DNA of 9,415 nucleotides from an uncultured Bacillota bacterium (GTDB taxonomy: Bacteria > Bacillota > Clostridia > Christensenellales > UBA1242): the NCBI GenBank assembly GCA_947090235.1, contig CAMUNJ010000027.1:1-9415 (forward strand), given 5' to 3'. A program made the position numbers and the translations under genes. Shown one piece after another: positions 1 through 4,638 of the stretch. Position 1 is the stretch's first letter; each line of letters begins with the position of its first letter. The notes beneath the pieces were generated by a model. The model saw only the letters and a program-made list of their open reading frames with translations, searched no databases and was not told where the DNA came from.

Positions 1-1
1 A

Positions 2-18
2 TACAATCAAAAACTGTA
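2..18. promoter_or_regulatory. Possible operator upstream of HTH gene 1 (TACA-N9-TGTA)
   Basis: An inverted repeat ATACA/TGTAT (TACA at 2-5, TGTA at 15-18, 9-base spacer) runs into the -10 hexamer of the first regulator. The same half-sites with the same spacing occur at 252-268 ahead of the paralogous gene 2. The match covers only eight fixed bases in AT-rich DNA, so it may be chance; a repressor site is inferred. Confidence 0.3.
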
Positions 19-22
19 TAAT
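17..22 (+). promoter_or_regulatory. -10 hexamer of HTH gene 1, leaderless geometry
   Basis: TATAAT matches the sigma-A -10 consensus exactly. The ATG begins nine bases further on, so the expected transcription start lies within a few bases of the start codon. The -35 element would fall before the window. No Shine-Dalgarno sequence lies between. Confidence 0.55.
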
Positions 23-31
23 GTCAAGTAT

Positions 32-250
32 ATGATGAAAATAATTTATGAAATGGCTGAAATATTAAAAAGTTTGCGTATATCTCATGGGTATACACAA
101 AAGTTTGTTGCAGACAAGTTGGGTATAGCATACCAATCTTATCAGACATATGAACAAGGGATTACTATTCCTAAATTACCACATTATATTATTATTGCAG
201 ATTTATATGAAGTATCATTAGAATATTTAATTGGTAGAAGCAAATACTAA
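32..250 (+). CDS. Small Xre-family HTH transcriptional regulator (gene 1)
   Basis: A 72-residue protein that is essentially one Xre/Cro-CI helix-turn-helix domain (about residues 8-70), without an effector or dimerisation extension. The family signature is clear: TQKFVADKLGI forms helices 2 to 3, the recognition helix is around YQSYQTYEQG, and the IP.L..I...Y.VSLEYLIGR tail is typical. It should bind an operator as a dimer and act as a cytoplasmic repressor or activator; the target is unknown. ATG codons at 32, 35 and 53 are all possible. The one at 32 is chosen because it sits nine bases after a TATAAT hexamer, but no Shine-Dalgarno supports any of them. It is a tandem paralogue of the next gene, with 31 of about 65 aligned residues identical, and the YQSYQ.YE.GI core is almost unchanged. 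The upstream flank is cut by the window edge. Confidence 0.85.
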   Translation: MMKIIYEMAEILKSLRISHGYTQKFVADKLGIAYQSYQTYEQGITIPKLPHYIIIADLYEVSLEYLIGRSKY

Positions 251-251
251 A

Positions 252-268
252 TACAGTTATAAATTGTA
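252..268. promoter_or_regulatory. Possible operator upstream of HTH gene 2 (TACA-N9-TGTA)
   Basis: TACA (252-255) and TGTA (265-268) form an inverted repeat with a 9-base spacer, the same layout as 2-18 in front of gene 1. Here it lies about 30 bases upstream of the -10 hexamer rather than overlapping it. Binding by the gene 1 or gene 2 product is an inference. Confidence 0.3.
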
Positions 269-295
269 AAAAAGTTTTTTTAATTTTTTTAAATT

Positions 296-301
296 TATAA
301 T
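296..301 (+). promoter_or_regulatory. -10 hexamer of HTH gene 2, leaderless geometry
   Basis: A perfect TATAAT ends six bases before the ATG at 308, so transcription should begin at or next to the A of the start codon. No good -35 is visible at 17-18 bases; that position falls in a T-rich stretch. There is no Shine-Dalgarno sequence. Confidence 0.5.
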
Positions 302-307
302 TTAATT

Positions 308-535
308 ATGGAAAGATCATTTAAAGATATATATCAGTTTTCAAAAATAGTTAAAGATTTAAGAAACGCAAGGAAATTAACGCAAGGGCAGGTAGCAGAA
401 GCAATTGGAATTACATATCAATCATATCAAGCGTATGAATTAGGTATTGCACTTCCAACTTTAGAAAACTTTGTTAAACTTGCTGATTTTTTTGAAGTTT
501 CGTTAGATTATATGTTAGGAAGAAAAGAATATTAA
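308..535 (+). CDS. Small Xre-family HTH transcriptional regulator (gene 2)
   Basis: A 75-residue single-domain Xre/Cro-CI regulator. The HTH core is LTQGQVAEAIGITYQSYQAYE (about residues 24-44), followed by the usual hydrophobic tail ending in VSLDYMLGR. It is about 48% identical to the preceding gene, with the recognition-helix segment nearly the same (YQSYQTYEQGI versus YQSYQAYELGI), so the two may bind related sites. The start at 308 directly follows a TATAAT hexamer and has no Shine-Dalgarno, which suggests a leaderless mRNA. The stop codon overlaps the stop of the convergent gene 3: both stops share the TTAA at 532-535, leaving no room for a terminator between the genes. Regulatory targets are unknown. 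Confidence 0.87.
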   Translation: MERSFKDIYQFSKIVKDLRNARKLTQGQVAEAIGITYQSYQAYELGIALPTLENFVKLADFFEVSLDYMLGRKEY

Positions 536-933
536 ATTTTTAAATTAGAATTTTTAATTTTGTTATTTAATTCCTTCATTTGTTTTTGGTCTATTTTAAG
601 TTCTATTATATCCATGTAATCTCTCATTGACAAATTTAGTAATTCACAAAATTTTTTTGTAGGAAGATTATTATAATTCTTTATTTTAATAATTTTTAAA
701 CGAAATAAAGATTTATTGATGTCATATTTTTTTCTAATCAACAAAGAATCGCAAGGAATTTGTAAAAAATCGCATAATTTTACCACTATAGAGGTCGAAA
801 TCTTATCATTATCTCCATAAAGAAGTTTATTTAATATATAAAGGCTAACACCACTTTTTTCCGATAGTTGTTTTATGGAGAGGTTGTGATTTTTCATATA
901 ATCTAATATAGGTTGAGAATTTATATTTTTCAT
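532..933 (-). CDS. HTH (Xre-like) regulator with a C-terminal extension (gene 3)
   Basis: A 133-residue protein. Residues about 7-65 form an Xre-like helix-turn-helix (LSIKQLSEKSGVSLYILNKL, then a SIVVKLCDFLQIPCDSL tail). Residues about 66-133 are Lys/Asn/Ile-rich, contain a stretch that might be a second small helical domain (LPTKKFCELLNLSMRDYM), and are not recognised; they could serve dimerisation or signal binding. The ATG at 933 lies six bases after a perfect TATAAT, itself 18 bases from a perfect TTGACA, so this is the best promoter in the cluster and predicts a leaderless transcript. A 15-bp dyad sits inside the promoter spacer, which suggests repression, perhaps autoregulation or control by genes 4 or 5. 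It is divergent from gene 4 and convergent with gene 2, overlapping it by four bases. Confidence 0.8.
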   Translation of the reverse strand: MKNINSQPILDYMKNHNLSIKQLSEKSGVSLYILNKLLYGDNDKISTSIVVKLCDFLQIPCDSLLIRKKYDINKSLFRLKIIKIKNYNNLPTKKFCELLNLSMRDYMDIIELKIDQKQMKELNNKIKNSNLKI

Positions 934-939
934 AATATA

Positions 940-969
940 ATTATACGATTACATATAGTAATTTGTCAA
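940..969 (-). promoter_or_regulatory. Consensus sigma-A promoter of HTH gene 3, leaderless
   Basis: Read on the minus strand, TTGACA (969-964) and TATAAT (945-940) are both perfect and separated by 18 bases. Only six bases separate the -10 from the ATG at 933, so the predicted start point falls on the start codon. The -35 overlaps TTGTCA, the candidate -35 for the divergent gene 4. Confidence 0.8.
948..962. promoter_or_regulatory. Operator-like dyad O1, inside the gene 3 promoter
   Basis: ATTACATATAGTAAT is an inverted repeat with ATTAC/GTAAT arms and a 5-base centre. It fills most of the spacer between -35 and -10 of the gene 3 promoter, a classic repressor position. Close copies occur at 977-991 (13 of 15 bases) and on the opposite strand at 1221-1236 (15 of 16 over the extended site). 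Confidence 0.6.
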
Positions 970-994
970 GCATTTAATTACAAATAGTTATAAA
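963..994 (+). promoter_or_regulatory. Candidate promoter of HTH gene 4, near-leaderless
   Basis: TTGTCA (963-968) and TATAAA (989-994) are each one base from consensus, but the 20-base spacer is longer than ideal, so the -35 assignment is uncertain. The -10 ends eight bases before the ATG at 1003 and no Shine-Dalgarno is present. The -35 overlaps that of the divergent gene 3. Confidence 0.4.
977..991. promoter_or_regulatory. Operator-like dyad O2, overlapping the gene 4 -10
   Basis: ATTACAAATAGTTAT matches O1 at 13 of 15 positions in the same orientation, with its start 29 bases away, close to three helical turns. It overlaps the proposed -10 of gene 4, so a bound protein would block that promoter. 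The arms are less symmetrical than in O1. Confidence 0.45.
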
Positions 995-1002
995 ATATTT
1001 TT

Positions 1003-1221
1003 ATGAAAAATAAAAAAAATAAATTCCCAGAAAGATTAAGGGAATTAAGAGAAGAATTTGGATTATCTCAAAAGGAATTATCTAAAGCATTAACATTTTG
1101 TCAAAGTACAATTGCACACTGGGAGTCAGGTCGTAGGAATCCATCTATAGAGGCAATAATTGTTTTATGTGATTATTTTAATTGTACAGCAGACTATATA
1201 ATAGGCTTAAGCGAATTTTGA
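1003..1221 (+). CDS. Small Xre-family HTH transcriptional regulator (gene 4)
   Basis: A 72-residue single-domain Xre/Cro-CI regulator. The sequence KFPERLRELREEFGLSQKEL leads into the recognition region (STIAHWESGRRNPS), and a typical ADYIIGL tail closes the domain. This W-E-S-G-R-R-P pattern is characteristic of small stand-alone or phage-type regulators. About 33 of 67 residues are identical to the next gene, so this is a second tandem pair, distinct from genes 1 and 2. No Shine-Dalgarno precedes the ATG; a TATAAA hexamer ends eight bases before it. Dyads O1 and O2 lie in the divergent control region with gene 3, so mutual control of the two genes is likely but inferred. Confidence 0.87.
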   Translation: MKNKKNKFPERLRELREEFGLSQKELSKALTFCQSTIAHWESGRRNPSIEAIIVLCDYFNCTADYIIGLSEF

Positions 1222-1236
1222 TTACTATATATAATC
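1221..1236. promoter_or_regulatory. Operator-like dyad O3 upstream of HTH gene 5
   Basis: ATTACTATATATAATC differs at one base in sixteen from the minus-strand reading of O1 (ATTACTATATGTAATC, 962-947). It has GATTA/TAATC arms (1220-1224 and 1232-1236) and lies between the stop of gene 4 and the start of gene 5. The recurrence ties gene 5 to the same regulator as genes 3 and 4. Confidence 0.55.
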
Positions 1237-1245
1237 ATATGATTA
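1232..1245. promoter_or_regulatory. Perfect 14-bp palindrome next to O3
   Basis: TAATCATATGATTA is a perfect palindrome that shares its left arm with O3. It lies about 14 bases upstream of the candidate -10 of gene 5, around the expected -35 position. It may be a second operator or an extension of O3; too short and AT-rich to act as a terminator. Confidence 0.4.
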
Positions 1246-1258
1246 AAACATTACTTTT

Positions 1259-1269
1259 CATAATAGAAT
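1259..1269 (+). promoter_or_regulatory. Candidate -10 region of HTH gene 5
   Basis: Two overlapping -10-like hexamers, CATAAT (1259-1264) and TAGAAT (1264-1269), sit 10 and 5 bases before the ATG at 1275. Neither has a good -35 at 17 bases. With no Shine-Dalgarno between them and the ATG, a leaderless or nearly leaderless transcript is expected. Confidence 0.35.
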
Positions 1270-1274
1270 AAGTT

Positions 1275-1490
1275 ATGGTTTTTAAAAAGAACAAATTTCC
1301 TGAAAGGTTAAAAGAAGTAAGGCATGATAATAATATGTCCCAAAGAGAGTTGGCAAAAGTATTGGGTTTTTCTCAGGCTACAATTGCAATGTGGGAAACT
1401 GGCGACAGAGATCCTAGCACAACAGAGTTGGGGCGAGTTTGTCAAATATTGAATGCAGACGCTAATTATTTATTAGGTTTGGTAGATTGA
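1275..1490 (+). CDS. Small Xre-family HTH transcriptional regulator (gene 5)
   Basis: A 71-residue single-domain Xre/Cro-CI regulator. The HTH is MSQRELAKVLGFSQATIAMW (about residues 21-40), followed by ETGDRDPS and the NYLLGLVD tail. It starts with the same NKFPERL block as gene 4 and shares about 49% of residues with it, so the pair arose by duplication. The recognition segments (STIAHWESGRR and ATIAMWETGDR) differ modestly, so they could read similar operators. The ATG lacks a Shine-Dalgarno and is close to -10-like hexamers. Dyad O3 and a 14-bp palindrome lie upstream. The stop codon abuts a strong terminator that closes the regulator cluster. Confidence 0.87.
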   Translation: MVFKKNKFPERLKEVRHDNNMSQRELAKVLGFSQATIAMWETGDRDPSTTELGRVCQILNADANYLLGLVD

Positions 1491-1515
1491 AAAAAGTGCT
1501 ATAAGCACTTTTTTT
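1491..1515. terminator. Bidirectional intrinsic terminator between HTH gene 5 and veg
   Basis: AAAAAGTGCT (1491-1500) pairs perfectly with AGCACTTTTT (1504-1513) across a 3-base loop and is followed by further T. The A-tract on the left gives a U-tract on the other strand, so the hairpin can end both gene 5 (plus) and veg (minus). Confidence 0.85.
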
Positions 1516-1747
1516 ACTCGCCTAAAATCACAACATTGCCGCAAAGCACATCAAAGTAGGAAAAAGTTTGTAGGGCGGTGGTGTCGGTTGATATCACAGT
1601 AAACACACTTGGATAGACATCTTTTATAACACATGTTATCGTGTCTATCTTTTTTCTTCCTCTATTTATATTCATTGCTACTTCTTCACCTTTTAGTGCT
1701 TTTATCTTTAATTTCACATCTTCTAGGCCTAAATTAATTTTTCGCAT
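1514..1747 (-). CDS. veg: Veg family protein
   Basis: A 77-residue protein matching the Veg family (DUF1021), small cytoplasmic proteins of Firmicutes; Bacillus subtilis Veg is about 86 residues, is abundant in vegetative cells and has been linked to biofilm formation and spore outgrowth. Family marks seen here are the INRGRKK block (the usual NGGRRK), then the DVYPSVFTV segment, and a Y-x-DVL near the end. The start at 1747 is chosen over the in-frame GTG at 1753 because the minus strand reads GAGAGGTGA two bases before this ATG; the GTG is part of that ribosome binding site. The gene is divergent from the SipL-like gene, separated by 120 bases, and its stop is inside the terminator shared with HTH gene 5. 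Molecular activity is not known even for the family. Confidence 0.85.
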   Translation of the reverse strand: MRKINLGLEDVKLKIKALKGEEVAMNINRGRKKIDTITCVIKDVYPSVFTVISTDTTALQTFSYFDVLCGNVVILGE

Positions 1748-1856
1748 AATCACCTCTCTATTTTTTAAAATTTTTTCCTTACTTTTAAAAATTTATACAT
1801 TTTTTTGTCATACTTAGGGTTTTGCCCGAGTAATATATAGCGATAACCAAATTTTA

Positions 1857-1862
1857 GGGGGA
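1857..1862 (+). promoter_or_regulatory. Ribosome binding site of the SipL-like gene
   Basis: The GGGGGA run lies five bases before the ATG at 1868 and fixes that start. It contrasts with the missing Shine-Dalgarno sequences in the upstream regulator cluster. Confidence 0.7.
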
Positions 1863-1867
1863 TTGTT

Positions 1868-3385
1868 ATGGCATTTGAAGCAAATAATTTTAATGTGGCT
1901 AAAAAGTTTGTTTTACAAAAGGGGGAAGTTAACATTGAGTGTAATATCTCTGTTAGCGATGAGATTACAAAAGTTTTGTCGGTTAGTGGCGAAGCATGTT
2001 TAAGTGGCAGCGAAGTTTTGCAAGGCACTATAAACTACACTGGCTATATCGACGCTTGTATTGTTTATTTGAATAATGAGGGAGAAATTGGCAAAGTAAA
2101 TTCTACCTGTCCTTTCTCATCTAAATTTTCAAGTGAAAATATTTCTAATGGGCAAAAGGCTAATATCTTTTTAAAAGTGCAAGATATAACTATTGAAAGC
2201 GTTAGTGCAGACAACATTAAGGCACTTGCCAGAGTAGAAGAAAGTGGCGAAGTAGTTGATAATTTAGAAGTTAAGTCTGTCAAAGCTGTTGACGATGAAA
2301 TTTGTTCTCGCGACGAAACTATCAATGTTGTTAGAGTTATTGGTGAGGCAAATGAGACCATCAATGTGACAAGCGAACTTAATGTTAGAGAAAATGTTAA
2401 GAGAATTATTTTGTCAGAAAGCCAAGTTCTTGTAAAAAGTATAGAAAGTGGAAATAATTTTGTTTCTGTTTCAGGCGATGTAGTTTCTAGAGTGCTTTAT
2501 TTGACAGAAAATGACAAGTTTGAGTCTGGGTATTTATATGAATCTTTCAAAGAAGAAGTTGAACTTGAAGGTGCAACTCGCGAAAGCATGGTTGAAGCAC
2601 ATGCTATGATAAAACGCGATAGCGTTAATGTGACGCTTGATCAAGAGGATAAAGGTGCAAAGATAACATTAGAAGTTCCAGTTGCAATTCATGTTATTGC
2701 CTATGAAGAGGCAAATGCTCTTGTTGTAAAAGATCTTTATTCAACAAAAAATCAACTTAACATCACAACAGAATCTTTTGAAATGTCAAAAGTTTGTCAA
2801 AGTGTGGTTGTAGAAAGCAAAATAGATGGTAGTTTAACTCTTGGCGAAGACAGACCACGAGTTGATAAAATTATGTTTGTTGGCGGAAATAGTGTAGTTA
2901 TTTCAAACTCTTATATTAGAGATGGTGAGATAACTTTGGAAGGTATAGCAAGAAGCAATGTTATATATTTAAATGATGAAGATAGTTCACTAAATTCTGT
3001 AGCATTAGAAGTTCCTTTTGTGATTACAGATAAATTTAATGTCGAAAACGAAGGCGGAGAAATTTCTGTTGAAGCTATTGTTTGCGATGTTGATGTTGCT
3101 GTAAAGAAGGGCAGAGAACTTTTCTATGATGCAAAAGTCAAAGTTTGCGTAAATTATTGCCATGATGAGGTGGCAGGCGTTATAACTCAGGTTGACGCTG
3201 TAGAAGAATTGCCAGAAAAAGACTATGGTCTTGAAGTTATATTTGCAAAGGCAGGGCAAGATTCTTGGGATGTTGCTAAAGAAGCAAAAGTTAAGGAAGA
3301 TATGTTGCTAACTCAAAATGCTGAAACAATCTTCCCACTTCAAGAAGATGAAAACCTTGTGTTATTCTATCAAAAACAAAATTAA
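1868..3385 (+). CDS. sipL: SipL-like spore morphogenesis protein (SPOCS/DUF3794 repeats plus degenerate LysM)
   Basis: A 505-residue protein with no signal peptide or membrane segment, built of three tandem beta-rich SPOCS (DUF3794) domains at about residues 5-150, 155-300 and 305-445. The repeats show as recurring 'L.V.GE' and 'VIYLN(E/D)' strands such as IVYLNNEGEIG and NVIYLNDEDSS. Residues about 455-503 resemble a LysM domain: AGQDSWDVAKEAKVKEDMLL corresponds to the usual GDTLWDIAK..., with W467 in the expected place. This order and length fit Clostridioides difficile SipL, a mother-cell coat morphogenetic protein whose LysM domain binds SpoIVA on the forespore surface. The same role here is inferred. 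A perfect terminator follows and veg is divergent upstream. It could also be another SPOCS/LysM spore protein, but the three-domain layout favours SipL. I found no convincing sigma-E promoter upstream. Confidence 0.8.
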   Translation: MAFEANNFNVAKKFVLQKGEVNIECNISVSDEITKVLSVSGEACLSGSEVLQGTINYTGYIDACIVYLNNEGEIGKVNSTCPFSSKFSSENISNGQKANIFLKVQDITIESVSADNIKALARVEESGEVVDNLEVKSVKAVDDEICSRDETINVVRVIGEANETINVTSELNVRENVKRIILSESQVLVKSIESGNNFVSVSGDVVSRVLYLTENDKFESGYLYESFKEEVELEGATRESMVEAHAMIKRDSVNVTLDQEDKGAKITLEVPVAIHVIAYEEANALVVKDLYSTKNQLNITTESFEMSKVCQSVVVESKIDGSLTLGEDRPRVDKIMFVGGNSVVISNSYIRDGEITLEGIARSNVIYLNDEDSSLNSVALEVPFVITDKFNVENEGGEISVEAIVCDVDVAVKKGRELFYDAKVKVCVNYCHDEVAGVITQVDAVEELPEKDYGLEVIFAKAGQDSWDVAKEAKVKEDMLLTQNAETIFPLQEDENLVLFYQKQN

Positions 3386-3400
3386 TCCAAGCCAATCCCC

Positions 3401-3427
3401 AAAAAAGCACCTAAAAGGTGCTTTTTT
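3401..3427. terminator. Intrinsic terminator after the SipL-like gene (bidirectional)
   Basis: AAAAAAGCACCT (3401-3412) pairs over 12 bp with AGGTGCTTTTTT (3416-3427) around an AAA loop. The A- and T-tracts allow termination in both directions, so it can also serve the convergent cation exchanger gene ending at 3457. Confidence 0.92.
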
Positions 3428-3456
3428 AATGAATTTTATTATAAATTTTTATAAAT

Positions 3457-4506
3457 TTAAAAACAATAGTTTCTTACAATTGCAAAAGTCATATACGCGA
3501 CATACATAAATACAAAAATTCCACCTATAATTCTATTAACATTTTTTTGAGTCATGCAGAGAATTGAAAAGATTATAGTTGAAATTGTCAAAATCAACAT
3601 GTCAACAAGGATTGTTGTAGAAACAGGTATTTGGGTTATACTTCCAACCACTCCTAAAATTAAAGCGATATTGATAATGCTAGAGCCTAAAATATTGCCT
3701 AATGCCATGTCATTTTCGCCTTTAATTGAGGCTGCAATACTAGTTGCAAGTTCTGGCAAACTAGTGCCTATAGCAACTATAGTAAGGCCTACTAAAGCCT
3801 CGCTCATTCCAATCTTTAAAGCCAAAAATTGTGCAGTAGAAGACACGCATTCTGCTCCAAAAACTACGCCAGCAAGTCCAAAAGTTAAACATAAAACTAT
3901 CTGCCAAATTTTTAAATCTTTTTTGGCTTTTTTAGGTTTCTTTTTATTGTCAGCTGTTTCTTCTTGAGCAGGTTCTTGTAATTGGATTTTTTCTATGTTT
4001 TCATCAATTTTAAATTTTTGCTGATGTTCTTTTTTTGCATTTAATATTAAAATAGTTATGTAAATTATAAGTACAATTAAAAAGACTATACATTCGCTTC
4101 TTGAAATTAAATTGCTTTGTCCGCCGTTTAAGATGATGTCTGCACAGAAAAGAAGAAGTAAAACTGTCACACCAATTAAAAATGGAAAGTCTATTTTTTT
4201 ACTAGATTTGTTTACTGGCACAGGCTTAATCAATGCAATAATACCTAATATGAGAAGTAAGTTCATCATATTCGAGCCCACTATATTGCCAACAGACATA
4301 TCTACACTGCCTTTTATTGCACTAGCAATGCTAACAGAAAGTTCTGGTAGGCTTGTTCCTAAAGCAACGACTGTCAACCCAATAAACATTGGTGCAATCT
4401 TAAAGCGTTTAGCAATTGCACTTGCTCCGCTAACAAAAAAATCTGCACCTTTGATAAGCAATACCATGCCTATAATTAAAAATAAAATGTTTAAAAAAAT
4501 TGCCAT
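3457..4506 (-). CDS. CaCA-family sodium/calcium (cation/Ca2+) exchanger, YrbG type
   Basis: A 349-residue polytopic membrane protein with the two inverted alpha-repeats that define the Ca2+:cation antiporter superfamily. Alpha-1 lies at about residues 40-88 (VVALGTSLPELSVS, E55, then VGNIVGSNMMN) and alpha-2 at about 237-285 (VAIGTSLPELATS, E252, then LGNILGSSIIN). The two glutamates match the ion-coordinating pair of archaeal NCX_Mj. About five hydrophobic segments flank each side of a charged cytoplasmic loop (about 157-199) rich in Lys and Glu, longer than in minimal homologues and ending in KKPKKAKKDLK. It should extrude Ca2+ in exchange for Na+ or H+; ion preference cannot be read from sequence. 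The ATG at 4506 has AGAAGG four bases upstream. It is transcribed divergently from the kinase-like gene from a TTGCAA-N17-TATAAT promoter. Confidence 0.93.
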   Translation of the reverse strand: MAIFLNILFLIIGMVLLIKGADFFVSGASAIAKRFKIAPMFIGLTVVALGTSLPELSVSIASAIKGSVDMSVGNIVGSNMMNLLLILGIIALIKPVPVNKSSKKIDFPFLIGVTVLLLLFCADIILNGGQSNLISRSECIVFLIVLIIYITILILNAKKEHQQKFKIDENIEKIQLQEPAQEETADNKKKPKKAKKDLKIWQIVLCLTFGLAGVVFGAECVSSTAQFLALKIGMSEALVGLTIVAIGTSLPELATSIAASIKGENDMALGNILGSSIINIALILGVVGSITQIPVSTTILVDMLILTISTIIFSILCMTQKNVNRIIGGIFVFMYVAYMTFAIVRNYCF

Positions 4507-4543
4507 ACAACCTTCTTTTATATTAGTTTGTAAATTTAAGTTA

Positions 4544-4572
4544 ATTATATCAAAAAGTCTTTAAAGTTGCAA
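4544..4572 (-). promoter_or_regulatory. Sigma-A promoter of the cation exchanger gene
   Basis: On the minus strand TTGCAA (4572-4567) is followed after 17 bases by a perfect TATAAT (4549-4544). The leader to the ATG at 4506 is about 30 bases and holds a ribosome binding site. It is back to back with the promoter at 4590-4619. Confidence 0.7.
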
Positions 4573-4589
4573 ATAAAGTTTGTGTTTTG

Positions 4590-4619
4590 TTGACAAAATT
4601 ATATAAGAGTAGATATAAT
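4590..4619 (+). promoter_or_regulatory. Consensus sigma-A promoter of the guanylate-kinase-like gene
   Basis: TTGACA (4590-4595) and TATAAT (4614-4619) are both perfect, with an 18-base spacer. The start point should be near 4626, giving a short leader with a GAGGTGA ribosome binding site. Confidence 0.8.
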
Positions 4620-4638
4620 AAATAAAAATGAGGTGAAT

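Noticed and set aside
1..1490. Prophage immunity region
   Set aside because: The regulators resemble Cro/CI types, but no integrase, replication or structural phage gene is present in the window, so a phage origin is not claimed.
1805..1836. Sigma-A or sigma-E promoter for the SipL-like gene
   Set aside because: TTGTCA and TAATAT are 20 bases apart, and CATACT resembles a sigma-E -10 but has no matching -35 at the right distance. Neither is good enough to list.
1765..2364. Minus-strand open frames at 1765-2028 and 2065-2364
   Set aside because: They lie antisense to the SipL-like gene, have no recognisable domain or ribosome binding site, and arise from its codon pattern.
3005..3509. Minus-strand frame at 3005-3259 and plus-strand frame at 3318-3509
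   Set aside because: Out-of-frame shadows of the SipL-like gene; the second also runs through the terminator hairpin.
3554..4564. Plus-strand frames at 3554-3967 and 4112-4564
   Set aside because: Antisense to the cation exchanger, whose two alpha-repeats show the true frame. Their apparent regular composition mirrors the repeated membrane helices.
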